From Chamaecrista fasciculata (lineage: Eukaryota; Streptophyta; Magnoliopsida; Fabales; Fabaceae), in the NCBI GenBank assembly GCA_003254925.1, contig QANZ01041884.1, positions 1 through 64,000 of the forward strand: DNA of 64,000 bases. The letters run 5' to 3'. The position numbers and the translations under genes were made by a program. Under the pieces are notes generated by a model. It saw only the letters and a program-made list of their open reading frames with translations. It had not been told where the DNA came from and made no database searches. How positions within the stretch are numbered: the stretch's first letter is position 1; every line of letters begins with the position of its first letter. Of this stretch, positions 11,110 through 24,413 are shown piece by piece.

Positions 11110-11255
11110 AGTCCTTAAAAATATTAAAAACCCTAAACCCTAAATCCTAAATCCCTAAAACTTAATTTTTTTAATCTTCATCTTCATCCAATTTAGTCCT
11201 TAAAAATATTAAAAACCCTAAATCCTAAAATCCTAAAACCCTAAACCCTAAACTC
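11110..11255. repeat. degenerate telomere-like CCCTAAA tracts inside the left TIR
   Basis: Two clusters of AAACCCTAAACCCTAAATCC-type sequence occur here and are mirrored as TTTAGGGTTTAGGG near 12250-12270. They are part of the transposon arms and not a telomere. The short imperfect arrays fit interstitial telomere-like motifs. Confidence 0.7.
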
Positions 11256-11407
11256 CTACAAAAAATCACTCTCTTGCTATTTGGTCCCTGGGTCCTCAAA
11301 TTTATTAAATCAAAATTTAAAAAAACATTTTGGTCCCTAAATCCTAATTTCATCGTAAGAATAAGAAAATGAGCTGCCTCACCCTCACTCTCACTCTCTA
11401 CAGACTC

Positions 11408-12162
11408 GGTTGCTTGACGACAACGAGAATCTCAAGATCTCCGACTTTGGTCTCTCCGCCTTGCCAGAGAAGCTCCGGTACGACGGCCTCCTCCACACGC
11501 AGTGTGGAACTCCGACATACGTCGCGCATGAAGTATTAAGGAAGAAAGGCTACGATGGATCGAAGGCGGATATATGGTCTTGCGGCGTGATTCTCTATGT
11601 ATTACTCGCTGGATTTCTTCCGTTTCAGCACGAGAATCTCATGAGTATGTATAACAAGGTTTTGAAAGCCGATTTCGTGTTTCCCCCTTGGTTTTCAACG
11701 GAACCGAGGAGATTGATTTCCAAAATCCTCATCGCGGATCCTGAGAAACGAACCTCGATTTCGGCAATAATGCGCATCCCATGGTTCCGAAAGGGATTCT
11801 TGAGGCCCTTCGTGTTTCAATTAGAAGAATCCGTCTCCGACGAGAACGAATTGCAGCTGAAAACAACAGAGCCTGAAAACCCTAAAACGAAGTCGCCAGC
11901 GTCGCCGAAATTTTTCAACGCCTTTGAGTTCATATCCTCGATGTCGTTCGTGTTCGATCTATCCGGTTTATTCGAGAACAAGCGTAAACCCAGTTCAGTG
12001 TTCACGTCAAAGTGCTCCGCAGCGAAAATAGTGTCGAAAATCGAGGCGTTGGCGAAGGGGTTGAGTTTCAAAGTGGCGAATGACAAGGGGTTCAAAATCA
12101 GGCTGCAAGGGCCGTCGGTTCAACATTTTGAGGCAGCTCGTTTTCTCGTTTTCTCGTTTTAA
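11408..12162 (+). pseudogene. captured CBL-interacting protein kinase (CIPK) fragment
   Basis: CIPKs are Ser/Thr kinases activated by calcium-sensing CBL proteins. The frame, open for about 250 codons, starts just after the catalytic loop with [20 protein letters not shown]. It runs through the activation segment ([11 protein letters not shown]), subdomain IX ([19 protein letters not shown]), the C-lobe ([17 protein letters not shown]), the CBL-binding NAF motif ([10 protein letters not shown]) and the start of the PPI region ([19 protein letters not shown]). The N-lobe and HRD loop are missing, and the C-terminal PPI part is cut after RLQGPS. The usual APE motif reads AHE. With these losses it cannot be an active kinase. 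The reading frame has not decayed, which suggests recent capture. It sits exactly between transposon arms. Confidence 0.85.
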
Positions 12163-12633
12163 GATTTTAGGATTTAGGATTTTTAATATTTTTAAGGAAT
12201 AAATTGGATGGAGATGAAGATTAAAAAAAATTAAGTTTTAGGGATTTAGGATTTAGGGTTTAGGGTTTTTAATATTTTTAAGGACTAAATTGGAATGTTT
12301 GGAAGGGTTTTAGGACATAGATGCTCATTTGTCTTTTGAGATACTAAAGACTATTTTGATAAATCATAAACTTTTGGGATTAAAGTGTAATTAAATCAAG
12401 ACTATTTTGTTAAGGGAAAGGACTTAAACGCATAAGAGAAGACTTGTTGGGAGGTTTTTGACATTTTAAGGTGGTCACAATCACATTTTCCGTTAAATCC
12501 TTACGGAAATAAAGCAGAGGGGACCAATTCGCTAACGGAGCAAACCACGGGGCACCAAACTGCAAAAAAATTTCTTTCAGGGTACCAAAGTGGAACCGTC
12601 CCTAACCACGGGGTACCAAACTGCAATTTACCC

Positions 12634-12862
12634 TTTTTTTTTTAAATCTTTTTTCAGATGTTATACTCTGCGTGGCTTCTTACTTGCAAGTGTCCTTCGT
12701 TGCAGGCGAACGAGTACAAAAATATGTATTAAGCACTAAAAAATCATAATCAGTGAGAAGCTACTCATATCTGATCAAACAAACAAACAGCTGCAGCTCA
12801 AGTTCATAAGGAATACTCTCTCAATCCTTTCTCTCTCTACAAACTTTCTTCTTCATCCACAA
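12634..12862 (+). promoter_or_regulatory. promoter and leader of the coatomer beta' gene
   Basis: Only about 230 bp separate the transposon end from the start codon. The last 90 bp are CT-rich (CTCTCTCAATCC, TTTCTCTCTCTAC), as in many plant leaders. No clear TATA box is seen. Regulatory sequence further upstream must be provided by, or lie beyond, the inserted elements. Confidence 0.45.
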
Positions 12863-15800
12863 ATGGTAACTTCGTCTGCTCTAATTCTGATTTTCTGTGT
12901 TCAATTCCTTCAGTACTTCCAATTTTGGTTCGGTTTTGGTCTTTGAGAAACTCTGGAAAATAAACCAGTAACCACGAACTTCTTCATCGATTTCCTCTGG
13001 TTTTTGGCGCTTCAAATTTTCTCTACTTTCGCAATTCACTTAGAGACGCCAACCTTAGTAGTTAGGAACTAGGACTAGGTCTTCAGGGAACGAAAACATA
13101 CGTTAGTTGTGAATTCTAAGCTTTTATTAGTTGGTTACTGGTTAGATTTTTTTTTTTGTGTGAATGCTGTTAATTATTTATTTTGCTGTTGAGGTTAAGC
13201 TGATTATTTCTCTTCATGTTTTGGAAACTTTGTGGTAATTTTGCAGCCTCTCAAGCTTGAAATCAAGGTGTGTTTTTAAACCATTTATATTGATACTTAT
13301 GCTGTTCAGTTTCGTGCTAATTAAATTACATTTGAAATTTATCTGCTAACACTGAATACCTGCTCGTCAGAGAAAATTCATACAAAGGTCAGAGAGAGTA
13401 AAATCAGTGGATCTGCATCCGACTGAACCATGGTACTTTCAGTTCATCTAACTCTAACATATACATCCATAGCTGTATTAGGTGTGCTGAAGCTTTATAT
13501 GTTGTGTGTTGTAGTATGTATCACTAGTCTCCATTTCTCGATTGCTTTATCTGATATTCTTTGTAATGTGTGCACAGGATCCTTGTCAGTCTTTACTCTG
13601 GAACTGTGTATATCTTCAACTACCAATCCCAGGTGAACGTGCTTGATCACATTGTAGTAAACTCAAAATGTATAGAAATATGATCTGCTTGCTCATATTG
13701 GTAGGTTTATTACTTTATTTTAAATCATTAGAAAGCTGTAGAGATTATTGTAGTTTCCTTTTGAACTTGCAAATTCGATGAATACTATATCAGGAAAATA
13801 AAATTCTAGCAGAAGAGAATTGGGGAGGCACTTTCAAAGGTGAAAGACACGGACAAAGATACAATATCAAATTATTGAAATAGTCTTGAAGATTTCTTGA
13901 TGAGTGTACGAGTGTTAAAAATGCTAGTTCTTATTTATTTTTATTGATAGTAAGTTACAGTTTTCAGTTGGTGTTTCTGTAATGGGGACATCCAATTCTA
14001 GTATACTGTTTTCTTTATTTTAATTGCCTTGAAGAGGTTCTACGCTTATTATTAAATGAAGCAATCCTAACTAAAATGTTCCTGCTTCAGACTATGGCAA
14101 AGTCTTTCGAAGTTTCTGAATTACCAGGTACCTAACAGCCTTGGTTCTCTTGGTTATTGAATTTTAATTTGTTCTTGGTATGCCTTTGTAATATCTAATT
14201 TCTGTTTTGCAGTCCGCTCAGCAAAATTTATTACCCGCAAGCAGTGGATGGTTGCTGGAGCTGATGACATGTTAATCCGTGTATATAATTACAATACAAT
14301 GGACAAAATTAAGGTCATTGAAGCTCATACAGATTACATACGATGTTTGGCTGTCCATCCAACTCTTCCATACGTTCTTTTATCATCTGATGATATGCTT
14401 ATTAAATTATGGGACTGGGAGAAGGGATGGATGTGTACTCAAATATTTGAGGGGCATTGTCATTATGTGATGCAAGTAACTTTCAATCCCAAGGATACCA
14501 ATACTTTTGCAAGTGCCTCCCTAGATTGTACAGTGAAGGTGTGAGTTTAACCAGATATGTGACTAAGGATTTTTGTTGCCTGCTGGCCTTTTCTTTTCTT
14601 TTTTTTTTTAAAAAAAACTTCATTAGGCCAGTTGTAAGATGACTCTTGTCATTCTGTTTCCAGGTTTGGAATCTCAGTTCTCCTGACCCCAATTTTACAT
14701 TGGATGGGCACTTAAAGGGGGTTAATAGTGTTGATTATTTTACTGGTGGGGATAAGCCGTATCTAATTACGGGATCTGATGATCATGCAGCTAAAGTAAG
14801 AAACCTGAATATTCCTTATAATTTTGGCATATTTGCAACTTTTAGATTAGCATAGCTAACCTTCTTTTGAACAGGTCTGGGACTACCAAGCCAGAAGTTG
14901 TGTTCAGACACTTGAAGGACACACACATAATGTTTCTGCAGTATGTTTTCATCCTGAACTTCCCATAATAATCACTGGTTCTGAGGATGGGACAGTTCGA
15001 ATATGGCATGCAACAACTTATAGGTACTCTTTCTATTGGATGGTGAAATCTCTAATAAACCTATTATGATAAATTCATGTCAGTTAGATTTCTTTTAGCA
15101 GTCAAGTAATGATTTTGGGTTTTAATTGTGCTTTTTGAATATGTATCATGTCAAACTTTTGCTATAACTAAATGGATTTACCTGAATAGGAATGCTCAGC
15201 TAGGCCTGTTTGTCCATTCGTGTCTGTCCATGAGATCTCTCTTATTGTTTCATCTATGATCAATAATTTGTAGTTTTAGATTTGATTTGATATTTGTGAA
15301 ACTCACGTAGTGACAATGGGTGTAATGGTGCCATACTTAACTTATTTAGACATGCTCATTTGTATGATTGCATCCTGATCTATGTAAAGTAATTCAACAT
15401 TTAATTACTTTAGCCTTTGAATTTTCAGGCTTGAAAGTACACTGAATTATGGGCTTGAAAGAGTTTGGGCAGTTGGTTACATGAAAGGTTCTCGTCGGTA
15501 AGTATTCTTGCTGACTTTCTTTATTAGTTTTAATTTTAAAGTATTAGTTGCTCATTTGTATTCTTGAAGGGAATGAGATTGACAAACTTATATAATTTGA
15601 TGTTGTACCATGTTGTAAATGTTTGTTTCTTGTCTTAACCAGTGGATTAGTCAGTATGTTTTGAGAGGTATTTGAGTGTTTAATTCCTTAAGTTGATGGC
15701 TATTATATAATTTCAAATATTTCTACATTTCTGTTCACAGGATTGTCATTGGTTATGATGAGGGAACTATTATGATTAAAATTGGTCGAGAAGTACCAGT

Positions 15801-18800
15801 TGTTAGCATGGATAGTACTGGAAAGATCATTTGGGCTAAGCATAATGAAGTCCGAACAGTTAACATAAAAAGTATTGGGGTAGATCACAAGGTATGATAT
15901 TCCTGCTTGCTAAATGTTTCAATTCTTGCTTAAGATGAATGTGAAAAAAACATTCATGCCATAGCTTTTCTAACCTTTTAGAGCAGGTTGCTGATGGAGA
16001 AAGACTGCCTTTAGCAGAGAAAGAGTTGGGTACTTGTGATCTTTATCCTCAAGTAAGTGTAATTTATGCAAAGCACCTGATGGTCCTAACACATAGAGAG
16101 ACCCACTCCCAGGCCCCTTTTAGTCCTGAGAGGCAAATGCTTGATTGTGAAGTTGTCTAGAAACAACTAGTATTGAGAAATGATTAGATTAACAGATTTG
16201 GTGAATCTAAAATATTCTTAACGGCACACAAGATATTTTGAGTTACTGACTCTTTCCATTTCACTAACCCTTCATTTCGACTTCTGGTTATCATCTTCAA
16301 GTTTTAAAAGGAAACCTCAATTTTTTTGAGTTACTGACTCTTTCCATTTCTTTGTTTCACCCTCATTTTCTGATTTTTCTTAGTGTAAAATAGTCATTAT
16401 TGCACTTGACGGAATAGAAAATGTTTTCAGGTCTTTTTAATGGTTATTGATCTTTTTTTATATGAATGAGCATATCAAGTTTTCTGCCTCATTTGCTAGT
16501 AAATCTGTACTAACTGCCTTATTGTCGCCTGTGCTGCAATTTCTTTAAAAATTCCTGCAGCCTTGGGAATTTTATCTAATCTTCTTTCTTTTTCAAAAGT
16601 CTATATTAGGTCTCTTCATTGTGATATATTCATAGTGATACTGATAACATGCTAATGTAAAGTATTTTATGTCAGAGTTTAAAGCACAATCCTAATGGTA
16701 GGTTTGTTGTGGTTTGCGGGGATGGTGAGTACATAATTTACACATCTCTGGCTTGGAGAAACAGATCTTTCGGGTCAGCATTGGAATTTGTTTGGTCTTC
16801 TGAAGGGGAATATGCTGTCCGGGAAAGTACTTTACGGATCAAAATTTATAGTAAAACATTTCAGGTTTTTTCGATTCCTCCAAGAGCTGTTCATATATTG
16901 TTTTATGTTTGAAGCTTCTGTTTGTGATTTCCCATCAGCAATGTTTCTGATGCAGGACAAGGGTGTAAATTATCATTTGTTTTATGTAACTTTTGTTGCA
17001 ATTATTTTATATGATTCATTTGGACGTTATATATAATATGAAGGTGATCCTAGGTGTTAAGGTAGGAATATGACTTATTTTTTCAATTATTACTTTCATT
17101 CCAAGAACTTTCCTTGTGTCCCGTAAACTCTGTTGTTTCTACTTAGTGGATTATTGTCTTTTCTCATGGTGCTATCTGATCAGTTGCTAAATTATGTGGG
17201 GAGAAAGCACTGTGTTTATATTATTTTAGTTAATAGTTTTAGAAATTCTTACATAAATTTTGGAACACAAATGTTTGACATGTATTGAACATTTTGTCCT
17301 CCATCAAGAACAAGGGAATAGAGTATTGGGAAAAGCAGACAATGTTTTGTGGCAAGATTTTTTTAGTTGTTTCCAACATTCTTCAAAAATATATGTTCCT
17401 GGAAAACAGTGAATGGAGTTTAAAAGAGGTGGTACTTTTCAGGAAAAGAAGAATATTCGACCAACATATTCTGCAGAACATATTTTTGGTGGGACCTTAT
17501 TGGGGCTGAGCTCAAATGACTTCATTTGTTTTTATGACTGGAATGAGTGCAGGTTAATACGGAGAATTGATGTTCATGCCAAAGTATGCTCAAATATGAC
17601 TACAACTCACATCTTTCTGGTCTTTGAGATGCGTTTGGTTGATTTTGTAATTGTTGGCTGTTTTCACTTCTCCAGAATGTCTATTGGGCTGACAGTGGTG
17701 ACTTATTGGCAATTATTAGTGATTCATCATTTTACATTCTAAAATACAATGTAAATATGCTTCTCCTTGACTCTTATTCTGATCCTGTACCCGCAAAAAA
17801 TTATTGCCTTTTTGTATATACTTTTCTAAGCCCATGATCTAGGTTTCTCACATTTAACTGACATAGCCTTTTGTTTTGCAGCGTGATATTGTATCAACAT
17901 ATCTTGACAGTGGAAGGCCTATTGATGAGCAAGGCGTTGAGGATGCTTTTGAATTACTTCATGAAATAAATGAGCGAGTCAGAACTGGAATATGGGTTGG
18001 TGACTGTTTTATATACAACAACTCTTCGTTGAAACTCAACTACTGGGCTGGTGGTGAGGTAAGCACTGATATTTGACAGATTGCATTTTGTCTAATGTTA
18101 CAACATCTGCTTATCCGGATTCTTCCTTTAATATTTTCAGGTGACCACCATGTTTCACTTGGACCGACCTATGTACTTATTAGGATATCTTGCTAATCAA
18201 AGTCGTGTCTATCTCATTGATAAGGAGTTCAAGTGAGTTGTTGCTTATGAGCTTGTACATGAAAGAACTTATTTCTTTTTCACCTTACAAGAATTTTTAT
18301 GTATGCAGTGTTGTGAGATACACTCTACTTTTGAGCTTGATTGAGTATAAAACTCTCATCATGCGTGGAGATTTTGATCATGCAAGTCAAATTTTTTCAA
18401 AAATTCCTCAAGAACACCATAATAGGTAGGTTATATGACTAACTTTTTTTCTGTTAGTAAAATATTCTTTCATCTGAAGTTCAGCTTAACTAGTAACTCA
18501 TTTAAGCTAAGTCTTCTGAAGTGGCGTTCTTGGTCTTGGGTATGAAATTGTGCCAATCTGATTATTTGATTTTGAACTTGATTCGGAGTAATGGCCAAGC
18601 TACATAGTCAGAAAGATGGGAGATAGGAGGGAGGAATCAAAATAAATTGATTTTTCATTTTAAAGTTGCTTGATTTTAGAGCTTATTCTGTTATCCCTGT
18701 TTGTATTATAGCCCCTTTAAAATAGAGACTAATGTTTCCTCTAGAATTTTAACTATCTGCAGAGATTATTACTATGCACTGAAATTTTAACTTGTATGTT

Positions 18801-21619
18801 TTTATAGTTTTGAAATTTGATGGAACTTTGTTGGACTTGCTAGTGTGGCTCATTTTCTGGAATCTCGGGGAATGCTGGAAGATGCACTGGCAGTGGCCAG
18901 AGATCTTGACTACAGACTTGATCTTGCCTTACAGCTTGGCAAACTGGACATTGCAGAGGTAAACTATCTCCCCTTCTGCATTAGAAAGGGGAAAATTTCA
19001 TAGCTTGGTTGAAGCTGACAGTTAGTCCTTCACAAGAGAATGTTATTTATTCTATTACCAACACATGTATTGGTCAAATTTGTATTCTTTGCTTGCAGGA
19101 AATTGCTACTGAGGCTCAAAGTCAGACCAAATGGAAGAAACTGGGAGAATTAGCTTTGTCTGGTGGGAAGGTATTTTAATTTTTGAGTACTATTTATAGT
19201 TTCAAGTGCAAATACTTGCTGCTTTAATCTGAAGGGATTACTGGCCTTCTTAGCCAGGCACCCTTTATGTCTGTTTATAATTGTAAGTCAGGTTTAAAGG
19301 GTTAGTATTTTAGTATAAATAGTGCACTGCTCAAATAGCTGCTATGCTGCACGCAATCAACTTTACTTAACATATGCTGACTGCTGTCATTTTCTCTCAA
19401 ACTAAATTAACGTATAATTTTTGTTTTAAAATTAACATATGGTCTGAACATCCAAACAGTTGATTCCTGCCACAGTTATGGCGCATTTGCACGATAAAAC
19501 AACTTATGACCTCTCAAATAAAACGAAACATTTTGTGATTTCTTAGTAAAAGCATCTGTATTCCCAAATCTTATTCATGACATTTAAATGTCCTTTTTAG
19601 CTCCAAATGGCTGAGAAATGTCTCCTCCATGGGATGGACTTAAGCGGTTTGTTACTCCTCTATACTTCCCTGGGAGATGCTGAAGGAATATCAAAACTTG
19701 CTTCACTTGCCAAAGATCAAGGAAAGCAAAATGTTGCCTTCATGTGTTTATTTTTGCTTGGTAAATTGGAAGAATGTATCCAGTTATTGGTTGAAAGGTA
19801 GATTGTTTTGTTTCCATAATTTATGTTAGTCAACTCATCTTCCTGTTTTATTAAGGTCTCCATCTAGTTAACTGTTCCCCTGGCAGTGACCGAATACCTG
19901 AAGCTGCTCTCATGGCACGATCTTACCTTCCTAGCAAGGTGTCAGAGATAGTAAGAGTTTGGAGAAATAACCTAAACAAGGTTGCTCTTTAATTTATAGT
20001 TGTCTTGTTGGTATCTCTTGTTTAATGGAATATGTGTGTATATGTAGAAAGAATTTAAGTAAAGTATTGCATGTTTTTTCTCTAATTTGTGTCAAATATT
20101 TTTAGGTAAGCAAAAGAGCTGCAGAAGCTTTGGCTGATCCTGAGGAGTACCCTAACCTCTTTGAGGATTGGCAGATTGCTCTAGACATCGAATCAAAAGT
20201 TGCAGAAAAGCGGTAAATCACTTTTTGGCTTTAGTCAACTTGGCTCTTCTGATTTTCATTTTCCTTCTTTAAAGTTATTCGAGATGTTTCCATGTAATTT
20301 TCCTTTCCCACTTTAGCTACAGAGATGATAATACTAGCCATTCCCTCCCTAGACTCAAATATATGGGTTAGGATCAGATGGCACAAATGTAAAACTAAAC
20401 CTAATTCTCCGCTATAAATTACTTTTTTTTGTGTAGAATGCATATCTGCATCCCATAATCAGATTAGGGATCCATTTCAATGCTAGCAACATGATATTTT
20501 TTGAGAAATAGTAGTTATTAATTCTTCAGTATAATGAAAACCATCTTGCATGATCAGTTCAAGCCTTCAAGCCAATTGTGGATTTTAGTAAATTTAAACC
20601 CTAAATTTTTTAACCTGTGTAAGATTAACAAATATTCCTCACCCTGTATATTGTTTTGTGTATATCTTGTGCGTGCCTATTTTGTTTTTTCTGTTTATTG
20701 TTTTGCCCATATCTTGTATAGAGGTATCTATCCTCCTGCTGAACAATACTTAACCTATGCTGAGCAATCATACGCCAACCTTGTGGAGGGATTCAAGAAA
20801 ATGCAATTTGAGGAAGCACCAGCAGAGAATGGGGATCTAGATCTCAAGGTATGTACTTGTAACCCTTTCTTCACTTCAGCAGTAAAAAGAGTTCTGGAGC
20901 ACTTAGTGTATGTTCCTTTTGAAAGACTTTGGGAGTTTGCTCCACTTCAAGGATGAAGTACATTATAGCATAAAACCATTTCTATGACTTTGCTTCTATC
21001 ATGCTGCTTCTGAAGTCCTAGGGATTGTATAGATGGTTGAAGCTTCAGGAACAAATTGTAAGTTTTTGTAGACAGTGCTTGTTAAGTAGTGAAAGAATCA
21101 ATTTTTTGAAACCAATAGCTTTGCAAGATTTTTTGGGTTGCTTTTAATAGAATGAATGTCTTTCTGCCGCATGTCACTTTTGTAAAATAGTTGCTTTAGA
21201 AAGGTATTTAGAGGAATATATCTACAGTATAGCCACAAAAGCGAAGTTCCATGCACCAGTCATGTGGCTGATAACTGAGGCATAACTCTGTATTTTCACT
21301 GACAAATAATATTATGTTCTTTATAATGTAAGTCATGTTTTTGGAAGACAATCAAATGCAGAAGTAACTTGTTTAAAAGATAGAAGTTTTATCATCAGCA
21401 TCTCCAAATATAATGTTGGTTTAGTTTCTCTGTTATGAGAAATGTCCCTAGAGTGTTCTACTTTCATGCTGTTAGGAGATAAATGAGAATAGGGAGAATA
21501 AGAGTAAAGACGAGGCCATTGAAGAGGATGCTGATTCAGCCACTGGTGTCGTGATCATCAATGACAATGATGGTGAAGAAAAGTGGAGTACTGATGACAA
21601 CAGAGCATCATCACCCTAA
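12863..21619 (+). CDS. COPB2-like: coatomer subunit beta' (COPI coat, 24 exons)
   Basis: Beta'-COP is a COPI coat subunit that forms part of the cage and reads dilysine cargo signals in Golgi-to-ER transport. Exons: 12863-12865, 13247-13267, 13371-13432, 13578-13632, 14091-14127, 14213-14538, 14664-14795, 14875-15023, 15429-15497, 15741-15891, 15987-16052, 16676-16864, 17443-17583, 17676-17750, 17882-18058, 18141-18232, 18309-18425, 18844-18958, 19099-19170, 19601-19797, 19887-19980, 20106-20212, 20722-20848, 21476-21619; 2718 nt, 905 aa. The N-terminus PLKLEIK and WD40 repeats ([58 protein letters not shown]) fill roughly residues 1-300. A second propeller and alpha-solenoid follow ([39 protein letters not shown]). 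The tail is acidic. All introns are GT-AG. The first exon codes only for Met. The match to plant beta'-COP is near-continuous, so the gene looks intact. Confidence 0.96.
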
Positions 21620-24382
21620 AGCACTATAGATCTTGTCATTGTTCTGAGATTTATTCATACTGGTCAGTCTATTTGCATTTGTCCTTGTTTCTTTCTATAA
21701 TCAGTAGAATAACGTCAATTTCTATTACCATCTAAATATTGCAATTTTGTGTCTATTTCATTTATCATTACACTAAATCTTTGTATTTCTTTTTCCTTGT
21801 CTTTTAACAACAAAGAAATAATCCTTATTGACCATGCCTTTTAAGGCCTCTATCAAGTATCAAATGCTCTGCCAACAATTACATGAAGTTAATTATGCCT
21901 GATATTTTAAGGACTGACACTCATTGCAGAGCTTTCCTTTTGTTGTATTCAACAAAAATGGGATTGCTCTGTTTTGGGCCTTTGGCTGCTTTGTTTTGGG
22001 TGGCCCAAGCACATTTTTTTTTATTTAAGTCTTAACCTTAAAGTATATTCTCCCCACTTTGACTGACATTCTGTCTCCAAAATCTAGCATCAATTTCATC
22101 CCTATCATCTATTTGTTAATATAAAAGTTAGTGGTCCAAACTTACAGATTGATAGAAAGTAGAAACCTAAAATGAAACAATATTGCTTTGAATTGAGCTT
22201 CAATGTACCTAATATGAATTTTGTGCCGAATGAGTACTACAAAAACATAGCTACTATTAATGAACATAAAGATGGTTTCATCTTCAGTTTTTTGTCCTAA
22301 AAGTTTCAAGCAATTCCTTATTTCCCATGGTTTGATAGAACTACAAAACTAAAATAAAAAATGTTTAGTAATTACTTCCACCTTCTTCTACACAATTGAC
22401 TCATTTTCATCCACCCTTGCTTCACTGTTGTTGCAGATCCTTTTGCAACAATCAAAACTGTCTCAAAGCCTGTTCTTAACCATCCCCAAATCCGAAGTTT
22501 TTTCATGCTAGTCTCTCCCACTGCCTTTATGTTTATTCATACACCAGTAACCTCAATACCAAGTAAATCAAGAAAGGAGTAGTGAGTGATTAACTAGGAG
22601 AGATATACATAAATCATGCTTGGCAGCTTTTAGTTTTGAACTTTTGATACAGGTTTATTACAATAGTCAGTCACATTTGTGTTTATTAAGCTAAGGACAT
22701 TTTTATTTGGGCAAATTATTTAGTTAAGGACTAAACCAAAAATTGGAAATTTAAGGATGATGAAATTGAAACAAAAGTTACTTGTGAATCGATTCCTTGA
22801 AGTTTGATGGAATTTACGCTAGCCCATACAGCATTTTTCTCCTTGATATTGTGTTTGTGAATACATCCTGCAGGCATATTTACTTGGAAATTTATGTTTG
22901 ATTTAGTGACACTAGCTTATTCTTGAGCCGTAAAAACTTAAATTTTAATTTTGATTACTAAACAGATGCATGCTTATTATGGTCTTGACTATTGTGTTTG
23001 GTTGATTCATTGATACCTGCATCATCTTTGCTAATTTATAATACTGATGCCTTACTTATATATCAGTTGTCAAATAAAGTTGATTTATTGATACCTGCAT
23101 CATATTTGCTTCTTTTTTTAATGTTTGGGATGTCAATGCTGGCGCCACTTCAATATGGTCATATTAAGCCTGCTCCAGCTGTTATACACTATTTTTTTCA
23201 GGTCAGAACAAGTGTTTCCGTAATAGTTTTTGTAATTACGTCTCTTCTCTGGTCTATTTTCTTCTAGCCTCCCAAAAAGTTAACAATTATGACATGGTTT
23301 CCACTGCATTTGTGTAGCTCAAGCTGAACACTTCATCTGCTATTTTTTTTATGCTTGACTTGAAAATGTCAACAAATCATTTTGAAATTTCCTTAACAAT
23401 AACGAATTTGTCAGATGCATGGAATCTTCTATACTACTGAACCTTTTTTTTTTTTTATGAAGGACAGAACTTACGGGGAAGTTCTTCATGTAATTACTAT
23501 AAGGTTCTTTTACAATAACATAACAAATGAAGTTTTTTTTTTTTCTTAACTCAACCATAAACTTTACAAATATTATCTTGTTATGTTGATTTGATTATTT
23601 GTACAATTCTTGTTTAATAGCATCTTTTCTTTTTTCCCTGTGGAGTATTTGATTTAATATGATAAACACCTATTAAATTGTGCCTAATACCTGCAGCAAC
23701 TCTACTAAGATTAAGGGCCAAAAAAACTCTACTAAAATTCTGTTCGAGTTCTTAATCTCTATCTTCTTTAGCATAGATGGGACCAATCAAAATAGAACTT
23801 TATTTCCGAGCTAACCAAATACCATAGTTCTGTTATTTCAATATGATCGTTATGAATGCTTGTGAGTAACGTTCCATTCACTTAACCTAACCAATTGCTA
23901 GGTAGGGTTCTGGTTAATTAAAGATCTAGTGATCTAGTCTGCGGAAATTGTGTGCCTACTTTAGTGCCACCCACGTATCTAACCAATGAAGCAATGCTTC
24001 GTGTTATGGCAAGTGATTGTTGCCATGTCAGTATTTTTCTTGGCACACCCTAATTCACCCCCCCTCCCCCCCACTTTTTGATCTTTATGGATTCGTGTAT
24101 TTTTTTACTCATTGGGAGATGATCTTTACCATATGGCTTTCCTATGTGCCTCTTCAATTCCTTATATGGGTAGTTATTCTTGTGACACCATTTCGCTTTT
24201 ACAGACTCTGAAGGTCATATGGAAATGAATGGAAAAAAATGAAAAAGGAGTTGCCTTTGGAGATCTTATACAGATGTTGATCGGATTCTTCCTTGAATGT
24301 GCTTTACAACTTGCAGCAGGTTGGCAGTGGGCCATAAACAGGTAACCAAGGGGACCAGGTTGCCTCTTATTGTGTTTTCTCT

Positions 24383-24413
<31 letters not shown>

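Larger units (their letters stand above)
10763..12633. mobile_element. Pack-type element with about 470-bp TIRs carrying a CIPK fragment
   Basis: Left arm 10763-11233 begins GGTAAATTGCAGTTT. Right arm 12163-12633 ends AAACTGCAATTTACCC. The arms mirror each other through matched blocks, including GTGATTGTGACCACGTT against GGTGGTCACAATCAC. Both arms include degenerate CCCTAAA runs. The flanks are poly-T on both sides, so a 9-bp duplication is possible but uninformative. The non-repetitive centre (11405-12162) is kinase-coding. The right end lies about 230 bp before the coatomer beta' start codon. Confidence 0.8.

Noticed and set aside
11110-11255. Telomere or chromosome end
   Set aside because: The repeats are short, imperfect and mirrored in the other arm of a transposon with genes on both sides.
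11408-12162. A functional short kinase gene
   Set aside because: No ATP-binding lobe, no catalytic HRD loop, altered APE motif, and position exactly between transposon arms.
17285-17509. A separate small gene within the coatomer gene
   Set aside because: It overlaps the intron 12/exon 13 junction; the true coding frame is the coatomer exon 17443-17583.
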